This document shows, in pieces, positions 1 to 5,922 of a DNA stretch of 5,922 nt (the first letter of the stretch is position 1; every line of letters starts with the position of its first letter). The translations under genes were made by a program, and so were the position numbers. The stretch comes from Thiotrichales bacterium. Lineage in GTDB: Bacteria; Pseudomonadota; Gammaproteobacteria; JAAZVR01. The stretch lies in NCBI GenBank assembly GCA_018623305.1, contig JAAZVR010000071.1, forward strand, positions 1 to 5,922, given 5' to 3'. The notes below the pieces were generated by a model. It had not been told where the DNA came from. It worked only from the letters and a program-made list of their open reading frames with translations, and made no database searches.

Positions 1-8
1 ATAAAAAA

Positions 9-43
9 GGGTGCGGTTCAGATAGAACTTGCACTCTTTTTTT
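9..43. terminator. Bidirectional rho-independent terminator
   Basis: The left arm is 9-19 (GGGTGCGGTTC), the loop 20-24 (AGATA) and the right arm 25-36. They pair over 11 positions, with two G-T wobbles and one bulged T. A run of seven T follows at 37-43 on the plus strand. Six A at 3-8 become a run of six T when read on the minus strand, so the hairpin fits termination in both directions. On the minus strand it starts about 17-25 bases after the stop of the 63-codon gene. Its plus-strand polarity suggests that a rightward gene ends just beyond the left edge, which cannot be seen. Confidence 0.85.
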
Positions 44-60
44 GTTTGTATAGGCCTTAA

Positions 61-252
61 TTAGCGAGAATACGGCGATACATAAGGATTGTTTTTACGC
101 GCTTCATCCATAAAGTTCTGTGGAATTGAAAACTGCTCTAGGCTGGCTTGCATGCGGTTATGTTGATCGATTAAAAGATTATTGATTTCACGTACTTTAC
201 GAATGGTGCGTGAAGTGCCTGCTGCATTTTGTTCAAATTGAGTTGTAGACAT
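61..252 (-). CDS. Small hypothetical protein, 63 aa
   Basis: I do not recognise this protein. It is a 63-residue soluble-looking polypeptide with no signal peptide, membrane segment or Cys/His metal site. It is rich in Gln and Asn (13 of 63) and slightly basic. Residues about 15-42 look helical and amphipathic (start TIRKVREINNLL), and the tail is Pro/Tyr-containing (NNPYVSPYSR). The case for a real gene is contextual. The ATG at 252-250 is preceded by a strong Shine-Dalgarno, AAGGAAGG (257-264, minus), at good spacing. A good sigma-70-type promoter lies just upstream, and a strong hairpin terminator follows the TAA. It is therefore probably a monocistronic unit, though readthrough from epmC is possible because no terminator is visible between them. 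It may be a lineage-restricted small protein; no function is assigned. Confidence 0.75.
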   Translation of the reverse strand: MSTTQFEQNAAGTSRTIRKVREINNLLIDQHNRMQASLEQFSIPQNFMDEARKNNPYVSPYSR

Positions 253-282
253 GACGCCTTCCTTTCTTTGGTGTTTGACGTC

Positions 283-310
283 ATTTTATCAAAAATTTCA
301 AAACTGTAAA
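283..310 (-). promoter_or_regulatory. Sigma-70-type promoter of the 63-aa gene
   Basis: On the minus strand, TTTACA (305-310, five of six matches to the -35 consensus) is separated by 16 bases from TAAAAT (283-288, five of six to the -10). The expected start is near 276, giving a leader of about 24 bases that contains the AAGGAAGG ribosome binding site at 257-264. The whole element sits in the 74-base gap between the epmC stop and the small gene. It is inferred from consensus matching only. Confidence 0.6.
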
Positions 311-326
311 GAAAACAATGATTTGA

Positions 327-863
327 TTAATTAATAGGCAAAAACTCAGTTTTGTTTATAGGCAGGTTGGGGCGGTAAAACGCTAAACACGCATCAATAA
401 ACATATGCGCGCGCGGCGGGCATTGTGTATCGAGATAAGTAAGTACTTGTTGATGAATGGCTTGTTTGAAATTTGTGGTATCCGTTTCTTCGCCTGATAA
501 GTTATCAAAGCTTGGATAATACTGAAAATCGCAGGCCTGAGAAAATAACCACTCCAAGGCCTGAGGTTTGACTTCGACTTGTTCAAATTCTTTTTGCTTG
601 TCGGCAGTGCGGCCATCGGGTTCGTACCAATAGCCGTAATCCACTTGCAAGCGACGTTGTTCACCCGCAATACACCAGTGGGCGATTTCATGTAAACAAC
701 TGGCAAAATAGCCGTGTGCGAAAATCACCCGATGATGCGGGTAATTTTCATCGGCTGGCAGGTACAAAGGTTCGTCATCACCTTTGACCAGTTCCGTGTT
801 GAACGAGTCGAGAAACGTCTCGTCGAAAATCGTTTTAAGATCAGACCATTTGTGCGAAGGCAT
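327..863 (-). CDS. epmC: Elongation factor P hydroxylase EpmC (YfcM)
   Basis: EpmC hydroxylates the lysine of EF-P after EpmA/EpmB have added (R)-beta-lysine, the last step in maturing the factor that rescues ribosomes stalled at polyproline. The 178-residue product matches the E. coli protein in length and recalled sequence: KGDDEP at 27-32, LYLPAD at 33-38, the HEIAH metal-type motif at 58-62 followed by WCIAG, GYWY-PDGR at 77-85 and VEVKPQALEW at 96-105. The two histidines of HExxH probably bind the metal; I cannot fix the third ligand from sequence. I chose the ATG at 863-861 (MPSHKW) over an in-frame TTG at 878, because it aligns with the E. coli N-terminus. Neither start has a clear Shine-Dalgarno. 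The gene overlaps the hemL end by 23 bases in another frame, so translational coupling is likely. EF-P, epmA and epmB are not in the window. Confidence 0.92.
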   Translation of the reverse strand: MPSHKWSDLKTIFDETFLDSFNTELVKGDDEPLYLPADENYPHHRVIFAHGYFASCLHEIAHWCIAGEQRRLQVDYGYWYEPDGRTADKQKEFEQVEVKPQALEWLFSQACDFQYYPSFDNLSGEETDTTNFKQAIHQQVLTYLDTQCPPRAHMFIDACLAFYRPNLPINKTEFLPIN

Positions 864-2118
864 GTTTAGCAGCCGCAATCGTTTCGTCTAAATCGTCATA
901 CGTCATCGCTTGCGATGTAAAGCCTGCTTCATACGCAGACGGCGCAAGGTAGATGCCTTGATCTAACATCAAGTGGAAGAACTTATTGAACTTTTCAACG
1001 CCTGAAGCGACTTGGTCAAAGCGAGTAACTTGTTCGTCAGAGAAGAAGAAACCAAACATACCACCAACTGTGTTTGCTGTCATGGCAATGCCTGCGTCTT
1101 TAGCGGCCGCTAAGATGCCTTCAACTAAGTATTCTGTTTTCTTCGTTAAGTCGTCGTAGAAACCTTCATCGCCCAAAAGTTCCAATGTTTTTAAGCCAGC
1201 AGCCATTGCAACCGGGTTGCCTGACAAAGTGCCGGCTTGGTAAACGGGGCCTAAAGGTGCAATGTGTTCCATGATTTCTCGCTTACCACCGAATGCGCCG
1301 ACAGGCATGCCGCCACCGATGATTTTGCCAAGTGTTGTCATGTCAGGCGTTACGTTGTAATGCCCTTGTGCAGACTGGCGATGAACTCGGAATCCTGTCA
1401 TGACTTCGTCAAAAATCAATACAGTGCCGTATTCGTCACACACTTCGCGTAGGCCTTCCAAGAAACCTGGGACTGGCGGAATGCAGTTCATGTTGCCAGC
1501 AACGGGTTCAACGATGATACACGCGATTTCATTGCCGATCTTAGCGAATGTTTCGCGCACATTGTTGATGTCATTGAACGTCAATGTAATAGTGTGTTCT
1601 GCCAGTGATGCAGGTACGCCCGGTGAGCTTGGCTCGCCTAATGTCAGCATACCCGAACCTGCTTTAACCAACAGTGAATCCGAATGGCCGTGATAACAGC
1701 CTTCGAATTTCACAATTTTGTCGCGACGAGTGTAGCCGCGTGCCAAACGAATCGCTGACATGGTTGCTTCGGTGCCTGAAGACACCATGCGAACCATATC
1801 CATTGATGGCAAGATTTCGCAGATTTTATCCGCCATTGTTGTTTCAACTGCCGTAGGTGCGCCAAATGATAAACCTTTAACAATGGCTTTTTGTACAGCT
1901 TCGATGATTTCAGAGCGTGCGTGGCCCAAAATCATCGGCCCCCAAGATCCGATGAAGTCGATGTAGCGTTTACCTTCGGCTGAGTACATATATGCGCCTT
2001 CAGCGTGGTCGATGAAAACGGGCTCCCCACCCACACCTTTAAATGCACGAACAGGCGAGTTCACACCGCCGGGGATGTGTTTCTGTGCTTGTGTGAATAA
2101 TTCGTGAGAAGTTGTCAT
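841..2118 (-). CDS. hemL: Glutamate-1-semialdehyde 2,1-aminomutase
   Basis: HemL is a PLP enzyme that converts glutamate-1-semialdehyde into 5-aminolevulinate, the second dedicated step of the C5 (tRNA-Glu) route to haem and other tetrapyrroles; it is cytosolic. At 425 residues it is full length (E. coli about 426). Visible landmarks are IPGGVNSPVRAF at 15-26, SSGTEA at 113-118 (cofactor phosphate region), CYHGH at 141-145, the FDEVMTGFR Asp at 237 (PLP ring nitrogen) and LGKIIGGGMPVGAFGG with the Schiff-base lysine at residue 265, the canonical position. The ATG at 2118-2116 follows a GAGGA Shine-Dalgarno (2125-2129, minus). It is the first gene of a hemL-epmC unit. hemA, which makes the substrate, is not in the window. 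Nothing suggests truncation or transfer. Confidence 0.98.
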   Translation of the reverse strand: MTTSHELFTQAQKHIPGGVNSPVRAFKGVGGEPVFIDHAEGAYMYSAEGKRYIDFIGSWGPMILGHARSEIIEAVQKAIVKGLSFGAPTAVETTMADKICEILPSMDMVRMVSSGTEATMSAIRLARGYTRRDKIVKFEGCYHGHSDSLLVKAGSGMLTLGEPSSPGVPASLAEHTITLTFNDINNVRETFAKIGNEIACIIVEPVAGNMNCIPPVPGFLEGLREVCDEYGTVLIFDEVMTGFRVHRQSAQGHYNVTPDMTTLGKIIGGGMPVGAFGGKREIMEHIAPLGPVYQAGTLSGNPVAMAAGLKTLELLGDEGFYDDLTKKTEYLVEGILAAAKDAGIAMTANTVGGMFGFFFSDEQVTRFDQVASGVEKFNKFFHLMLDQGIYLAPSAYEAGFTSQAMTYDDLDETIAAAKHAFAQMV

Positions 2119-2159
2119 GATCCGTCCTCGTTTGTCGCAGTTTGTTTTAAGATGTACGC

Positions 2160-2187
2160 ATTATACAGAAAAGCAAGTGAGCGAAAA
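2160..2187 (-). promoter_or_regulatory. Promoter of hemL-epmC
   Basis: On the minus strand a perfect TATAAT lies at 2160-2165. A weak -35 (TTTTCG at 2182-2187, three of six matches) sits 16 bases upstream, and a TG directly abuts the -10. The predicted start is near 2153, giving a leader of about 35 bases that carries the GAGGA site. The -35 overlaps the bases just before the rmuC ATG. On the plus strand the same bases offer CATTAT (2159-2164, four of six) as a poor -10 for rmuC, with no convincing -35, so the rmuC promoter is not securely placed. Confidence 0.6.
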
Positions 2188-3489
2188 ATGAGCGTAGAGA
2201 TGATTGCGGCTTTTGCCGCGGGTTTAGTGGCTGCAGGTTTTGGGGTTTATTGGCAAATGAAGATGCGTTTTGAGTCAAAAGAGGCGCAATTTCGAATGCA
2301 GTCGGATGCGGATATGGCGGTGATGAAAGCGGAAATGGCGATGTTGGAAGAGCGTCAATCAGAGCTTCAAGGCGTGCGCGAAGCATTAACAGAGGCGCAA
2401 GATGTGGCGCATCAAGCAGAACTTGAACAAGAGCGCTTGAAAGAACAAATGAAGGCCTTGCAAGAAGCTAAACAAGAAATGAAGCATGAGTTTGAGGCCT
2501 TGGCAAATCGAATCTTAGATGAAAAATCGAAAAAATTTGCAGAACAAAATCAGTCGTCATTGGGGCAGTTGCTCAACCCTTTGCGTGAGCAGATGGGGGA
2601 TTTTCGTAAGAAAATTGAAACCGTGTATTTGGATGAAACCAAAGAACGTGTGGCGTTGAAAGAACAAATTGAGCATTTGATGAAAACCAATCAACAGGTG
2701 TCGGAAGAGGCAAACCAGTTGGCCAAAGCTTTGCGGGGTGATAACAAGGCACAGGGTGATTGGGGTGAGATGATTCTGGAAACAGTGCTTGAAAAATCGG
2801 GTTTGCGTGAAGGCCAAGAATACGCCACGCAAACCAGTTTTACCAATGCAGAAGGTGCGCGATTGCGCCCCGATGTGGTGGTTCATTTGCCGGGGCAAAA
2901 AGACATCATTATTGATTCGAAGGTGTCGTTGAAGGCCTACGAGCAAGTGGTGAATTCGGAATCGGATGTGGAGCGTGATGCAGCGTTGAAGCGTCATGTG
3001 GTTTCGATTAAAACGCACATTGATGGCTTGGCGAAAAAAGAATATGCAGATTTGACGGGTTCGAATTCTTTGGACTTTATTTTGCTGTTTGTGCCGATTG
3101 AGAGCGCCTTTAATTTGGCGTTGGAAGCGGAGCCTGATTTATTTACCAAGGCGTTTGAGAAAAGGATTTTGGTGGTGACACCGACGACCTTGTTGGCGAC
3201 TTTGAGAACCATTGAGCACAATTGGCGATTCCAAGAGCAAAGTGATAACGCGATGAAAATTGCCGAAGGCGCGTCGAAACTCTATGACAAGTTTGTAGGT
3301 TTTTCCGAAGATATGGTGAAAATCGGTAAAGAGATGGATAAAGCTAAATCGACTTATGATGCGGCGATGGGGAAATTGTCTGAAGGGCGTGGGAATTTGG
3401 TTCGTCAAACCGAGAACCTTAAAAAATTGGGCGTCAAAGCGAAGAAGCAAATTGACGCCCAATTATTGGAAAACAGTGTCGAGGATTAA
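2188..3489 (+). CDS. rmuC: DNA recombination protein RmuC
   Basis: RmuC-family proteins limit recombination at inverted repeats in E. coli; the biochemical activity is not well defined. The 433-residue product begins with a hydrophobic segment at about 2-21 that should anchor it in the inner membrane. A long charged coiled coil follows at about 25-180, rich in E, K, Q and L. The conserved domain starts at GDWGE (W192) and contains RPDVVVHLPG and IIIDSKVSLKAYE; D229, D243 and K245 form a PD-(D/E)xK-like nuclease signature. I chose the ATG at 2188, with AAGTGAG six bases upstream, because it puts the membrane segment at the N-terminus. A GTG at 2104 would overlap hemL, and an ATG at 2152 lacks a ribosome site. 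The gene is divergent from hemL and convergent with ettA, with a 4-base overlap. Its last codons also encode the apparent ettA terminator. Confidence 0.93.
   Translation: MSVEMIAAFAAGLVAAGFGVYWQMKMRFESKEAQFRMQSDADMAVMKAEMAMLEERQSELQGVREALTEAQDVAHQAELEQERLKEQMKALQEAKQEMKHEFEALANRILDEKSKKFAEQNQSSLGQLLNPLREQMGDFRKKIETVYLDETKERVALKEQIEHLMKTNQQVSEEANQLAKALRGDNKAQGDWGEMILETVLEKSGLREGQEYATQTSFTNAEGARLRPDVVVHLPGQKDIIIDSKVSLKAYEQVVNSESDVERDAALKRHVVSIKTHIDGLAKKEYADLTGSNSLDFILLFVPIESAFNLALEAEPDLFTKAFEKRILVVTPTTLLATLRTIEHNWRFQEQSDNAMKIAEGASKLYDKFVGFSEDMVKIGKEMDKAKSTYDAAMGKLSEGRGNLVRQTENLKKLGVKAKKQIDAQLLENSVED
3421..3464 (-). terminator. Intrinsic terminator of ettA, inside rmuC
   Basis: A perfect 13-base inverted repeat pairs 3425-3437 (AATTGGGCGTCAA) with 3452-3464 around a 14-base loop. 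Read on the minus strand, the second arm runs into TTTTTT (ending at 3421), the expected U-tract. The stem begins 21 bases after the ettA stop, a typical distance. On the plus strand it is followed by TATTGG rather than a T run, so it should act mainly on ettA. It lies wholly in rmuC coding sequence, spanning roughly residues 412-426. Confidence 0.7.
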
Positions 3490-3496
3490 ACCTCGA
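3479..3496. repeat. Hairpin over the rmuC/ettA stop codons
   Basis: TCGAGG (3479-3484) and CCTCGA (3491-3496) are exact inverted arms around a 6-base loop, ATTAAA. The loop contains both overlapping stop codons, those of rmuC (3487-3489) and of ettA (3486-3488 on the minus strand). On the plus strand a moderately T-rich stretch (TGCGTTTGTATTTG) follows. This could be a weak terminator or a 3'-end stabiliser for rmuC, and no better one is visible. With only six base pairs, chance is possible. Confidence 0.4.
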
Positions 3497-5153
3497 TGCG
3501 TTTGTATTTGATGCGGTGAGGGTTTAAGGCCTCATCGCCCAAACGACGTTTACGATCTTCTTCGTATTCGGTGTAGTTGCCTTCAAAGAATTCAACGTGC
3601 GAATCACCTTCGAACGCCATGATGTGTGTTGAAATTCGGTCAAGGAACCAACGGTCATGGGAAATCACGATGGCACAGCCTGGGAATTCCAGTAGTGCTT
3701 CCTCAAGTGCACGCAATGTTTCGACGTCCAAGTCATTGGTTGGCTCATCGAGTAGCAACACGTTGCCGCCTTCTTTAAGCAGTTTTGCCAAGTGAACACG
3801 GTTGCGTTCACCACCTGACAATTCACCGACGCGTTTTTGTTGGTCTGAGCCTTTGAAGTTGAAGCGTGAACAATAGGCACGTGAATTCATCGTGAAGCCG
3901 CCGACGGTGATGTTTTCTTCGCCTTCAGAAATTTCTTCCCAAACGGTGTTTTTGTCATTTAATGAATCACGGCTTTGATCTACATAGCCTAATTTAACAG
4001 TATTACCGATTTTGAAATCGCCACTGTCAGGTGTTTCTAGGCCAGCCATCATTTTAAATAGCGTTGATTTACCTGCGCCATTTGGACCGATGATACCGAC
4101 AATCGCGTTGCGCGGAATTTTGAAGCTTAAATCTTCAATCAATAGGCGATCGCCGAAGGCTTTGTTGATGCCGTTGGCTTCAATGACTTCGTCACCCAAA
4201 CGCGCATCCGTTGCAATGAAGATTTCATTGGTTTCGTTGCGACGTTGGTATTCTTGTGAAGCCATTTCTTCGTAGCGTGCCAAACGTGCTTTTGATTTTG
4301 ATTGGCGACCTTTGGCATTTGAACGAACCCATTCCAATTCCGATTGCATCGATTTTTGGTGCGCTTTTTCTTGTTTCTGTTCTTGCTCTAAGCGTTGCTC
4401 TTTTTGCTCCAACCAAGACGAGTAGTTACCTTTCCAAGGAATGCCGTGGCCACGGTCAAGTTCCAGAATCCATTCCGCAGCATTGTCGAGGAAGTAACGG
4501 TCGTGGGTGATCGCGACGACTGTGCCTGGGAAGTCAACCAAGTAGCGTTCTAACCATGCAACGGATTCAGCGTCCAAGTGGTTCGTTGGCTCATCAAGAA
4601 GAATCACGTCAGGGTTTGAAAGCACCATGCGACACAGCGCAACACGGCGTTTTTCACCGCCTGAAAGTTTGCTGACGTCTGCATCCCATGGAGGTAGGCG
4701 AAGTGCGTCGGCTGCGATGTCCATTAGGCGATCCATATCATGGCCACCACCTGCAGATAAGATGTTTTCCAGACGAGCTTGTTCAGCCGCTAATGCGTCA
4801 AAATCGGCATCGGGATCGGCGTAAGCGGCATAGACTTCATCCAAGCGCGCTTGTGCATCAGTCAAGTCGCCCATTGCTTCTTCGATGTTGCCACGAACAT
4901 CTTTGTTTTCGTCAAGGTGAGGTTCCTGTGGAAGGTAGCCGATTTTTAAGTTCGCTTGTGGACGTGCTTCACCGTCGAATTCGGTATCCACACCCGCCAT
5001 GATGCGTAAAAGTGTCGATTTACCTGAGCCGTTAAGGCCTAGAACGCCGATTTTAGCGCCTGGGAAAAACGACAAAGAGATGTCTTTTAAGATGGTTTTT
5101 TGTGGTGGAACCACTTTGGTTAAGCGATTCAGCGTATAGACGTATTCAGCCAT
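3486..5153 (-). CDS. ettA: Energy-dependent translational throttle protein EttA
   Basis: EttA is an ABC-F ATPase with no membrane domain. It binds the ribosomal E site and gates entry of the initiated ribosome into elongation according to the ADP/ATP ratio. The 555 residues equal the E. coli length. Domain one has Walker A GLNGSGKST at 39-47, signature LSGGE at 163-167 and Walker B with catalytic E188 in LLDEPTNHLD. The arm insert is at about 95-140. The linker, with the P-site tRNA interaction motif, is at about 242-322, highly charged and Q/E/K-rich. Domain two has GPNGAGKST at 356-364, LSGGE at 445-449 and catalytic E470 in LLDEPTNDLD. Both catalytic glutamates sit at the E. coli positions. 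The C-terminus, RIKYKRIEV, is also EttA-like and separates it from Uup, YheS and YbiT. The ATG at 5153-5151 has a strong AAGGAAGG (5158-5165). It is probably monocistronic, with its own promoter and terminator. Confidence 0.97.
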   Translation of the reverse strand: MAEYVYTLNRLTKVVPPQKTILKDISLSFFPGAKIGVLGLNGSGKSTLLRIMAGVDTEFDGEARPQANLKIGYLPQEPHLDENKDVRGNIEEAMGDLTDAQARLDEVYAAYADPDADFDALAAEQARLENILSAGGGHDMDRLMDIAADALRLPPWDADVSKLSGGEKRRVALCRMVLSNPDVILLDEPTNHLDAESVAWLERYLVDFPGTVVAITHDRYFLDNAAEWILELDRGHGIPWKGNYSSWLEQKEQRLEQEQKQEKAHQKSMQSELEWVRSNAKGRQSKSKARLARYEEMASQEYQRRNETNEIFIATDARLGDEVIEANGINKAFGDRLLIEDLSFKIPRNAIVGIIGPNGAGKSTLFKMMAGLETPDSGDFKIGNTVKLGYVDQSRDSLNDKNTVWEEISEGEENITVGGFTMNSRAYCSRFNFKGSDQQKRVGELSGGERNRVHLAKLLKEGGNVLLLDEPTNDLDVETLRALEEALLEFPGCAIVISHDRWFLDRISTHIMAFEGDSHVEFFEGNYTEYEEDRKRRLGDEALNPHRIKYKRIEV

Positions 5154-5174
5154 GATGCCTTCCTTAGAAACTTA

Positions 5175-5203
5175 TTCATTTGGGCGGTATTTTAACGTAA
5201 AAT
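5175..5203 (+). promoter_or_regulatory. Candidate promoter of glyA
   Basis: TTCATT (5175-5180, three of six) and TAAAAT (5198-5203, five of six) are 17 bases apart on the plus strand. The predicted start is near 5210, leaving a leader of about 30 bases with AAGGA at 5231-5235. The -10 covers nearly the same base pairs as the ettA -10 on the other strand. The weak -35 makes this tentative. No glycine riboswitch or other structured leader fits in the 88-base gap. Confidence 0.4.
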
Positions 5204-5205
5204 AC
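5187..5205. repeat. Inverted repeat between ettA and glyA
   Basis: GTATTTTA (5187-5194) and TAAAATAC (5198-5205) are perfect 8-base inverted arms around ACG. The repeat sits mid-way in the divergent ettA-glyA gap, over the candidate -10 boxes of both genes. It could be an operator for a dimeric regulator, or just a by-product of two opposed AT-rich -10 elements. The motif matches no operator I can name. Confidence 0.5.
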
Positions 5206-5226
5206 TTGCGAAATTAGATTTGTCAA
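5199..5226 (-). promoter_or_regulatory. Promoter of ettA
   Basis: On the minus strand a perfect -35, TTGACA (5221-5226), is followed after 16 bases by TATTTT (5199-5204, four of six matches). The predicted start is near 5192, giving a leader of about 39 bases that contains the AAGGAAGG ribosome site. The -35 lies in what would be the glyA leader, about 16 bases before its start codon. Confidence 0.55.
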
Positions 5227-5241
5227 AGCAAAGGATAAACC

Positions 5242-5922
5242 ATGTTTGAAAGAACGATGAATATCGCGGATTTTGATCCAGAATTGAAAGCATCAATGGA
5301 TGCGGAAGTCCAACGTCAGGAAGATCACGTTGAGTTGATTGCCTCAGAGAACTACTGTTCTCCACGTGTGATGGAAGCGCAAGGTTCTCAGTTGACGAAC
5401 AAGTACGCTGAAGGCTACCCGGGCAAGCGTTATTACGGTGGTTGTGAGTATGTTGATGTGGCTGAGCAATTAGCGATTGATCGTGCGAAAGAGTTGTTCG
5501 GTGCGGATTATGCGAACGTTCAACCGCACTCAGGTTCTCAGGCGAATGCTGCGGTTTATCAAGCTTTGTGTGAGCCGGGTGATACTGTTTTGGGTATGAG
5601 CTTGGCGCATGGTGGTCACTTGACGCACGGTGCGAAAGTAAACTTTTCAGGTCGTATCTACAATTCAGTTCAGTACGGTTTGAATACTGAGACAGGTGAG
5701 ATTGATTACGAAGAAGTCGAGCGTTTGGCGAAAGAGCACAAGCCTAAGATGATTGTTGCGGGTTTCTCTGCTTACTCACAGGTTGTTGATTGGCAGCGTT
5801 TCCGCGATATTGCGGACGAAGTAGGGGCTTACTTGCTTGTTGATATGGCGCACGTTGCAGGTTTGGTTGCGGCGGGTGTTTATCCAAGCCCAGTTCAAAT
5901 TGCCGATGTTACGACTTCGACA
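5242..5922 (+). CDS. glyA: Serine hydroxymethyltransferase, 5' part
   Basis: GlyA is a cytosolic PLP enzyme that interconverts serine plus tetrahydrofolate with glycine plus 5,10-methylene-tetrahydrofolate, the main entry of one-carbon units. The window holds the first 227 codons of an expected 415-420; the frame is open to the edge. The match to E. coli GlyA is very close: ELIASEN at 31-37, YAEGYPGKRYYGG at 55-67, SGSQAN at 97-102, H126 in AHGGHLTHG (stacks on PLP), and DMAHVAGL at 201-208 with D201 and H204 at the cofactor. The Schiff-base lysine, expected as residue 230 in a THK motif, falls three codons past the end. The ATG at 5242 has an AAGGA ribosome site six bases upstream. It is divergent from ettA. 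Confidence 0.97.
   Translation, partial: MFERTMNIADFDPELKASMDAEVQRQEDHVELIASENYCSPRVMEAQGSQLTNKYAEGYPGKRYYGGCEYVDVAEQLAIDRAKELFGADYANVQPHSGSQANAAVYQALCEPGDTVLGMSLAHGGHLTHGAKVNFSGRIYNSVQYGLNTETGEIDYEEVERLAKEHKPKMIVAGFSAYSQVVDWQRFRDIADEVGAYLLVDMAHVAGLVAAGVYPSPVQIADVTTST

Noticed and set aside
253..326. A small RNA or tRNA in the gap between epmC and the 63-aa gene
   Set aside because: Only 74 AT-rich bases with no stable stem; the gap is accounted for by the promoter and ribosome site.
340..354. AT-rich palindrome AAAACTCAGTTTT as an epmC terminator
   Set aside because: It lies within the epmC coding end, has a one-base centre and almost no GC, and is not followed by a T run.
864..878. A TTG start at 878 for epmC, adding five residues
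   Set aside because: No Shine-Dalgarno is seen, and the ATG at 863 aligns with the E. coli EpmC N-terminus.
1264..1966. Open frames on the plus strand opposite hemL
   Set aside because: They are antisense to a fully conserved hemL, have no ribosome sites or recognisable domains, and overlap each other.
2104..2187. A longer rmuC from a GTG at 2104, adding 28 residues
   Set aside because: It would overlap the hemL start, has no ribosome site, adds Cys/Arg-rich sequence unlike RmuC, and pushes the membrane segment away from the N-terminus.
2557..3462. Open frames on the minus strand opposite rmuC
   Set aside because: They are antisense shadows of a conserved gene, with low-quality composition and no start signals.
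3577..5002. Open frames opposite or out of frame with ettA, including one of about 104 codons
   Set aside because: ettA is full length with all motifs intact; these frames are His/Arg/Ser-rich shadows without promoter or ribosome site.
5154..5241. A glycine or other riboswitch upstream of glyA
   Set aside because: The predicted leader is only about 30 bases, far too short for a glycine aptamer, and no such conserved core is visible.

Overview
The window is chromosomal housekeeping DNA, most likely from a gammaproteobacterium with moderate GC content. It carries a C5-pathway hemL, an EF-P hydroxylase (epmC), a 555-residue EttA and a SHMT whose sequence closely follows the E. coli protein; EpmC is largely a gammaproteobacterial family. 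I cannot fix the genus. A sulfur-oxidising Thiomicrospira/Hydrogenovibrio-like lineage is only a guess from general feel. I see no mobile element, CRISPR array, tRNA, rRNA, phage gene or sign of recent transfer.

Layout, left to right. A strong bidirectional intrinsic terminator (9-43) opens the window. It ends a small unrecognised gene of 63 codons on the minus strand (61-252), which has its own promoter and ribosome binding site. Next, still on the minus strand, is a two-gene unit read right to left: hemL (841-2118) then epmC (327-863), overlapping by 23 bases. A 69-base divergent gap holding a perfect TATAAT for hemL separates it from rmuC on the plus strand (2188-3489). rmuC converges on ettA (3486-5153, minus) with a 4-base overlap of their ends, and the apparent ettA terminator lies inside the last codons of rmuC. 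An 88-base divergent gap then separates ettA from glyA (5242 onward, plus). That gap carries an inverted repeat and overlapping candidate -10 boxes for the two genes. glyA is cut by the window edge three codons before its expected PLP lysine.

Functionally, hemL makes 5-aminolevulinate for tetrapyrroles and glyA makes glycine and one-carbon units; both are PLP enzymes. epmC and ettA both concern translation: EpmC finishes EF-P modification, and EttA is an ABC-F ATPase. Both EF-P and EttA act at the ribosomal E site. RmuC is a membrane-anchored coiled-coil protein with a nuclease-like domain, linked to limiting DNA rearrangement. Nothing shows that these genes form one pathway. The unusual features are compact regulatory signals at gene junctions and the unidentified small gene, not a new multi-gene system.
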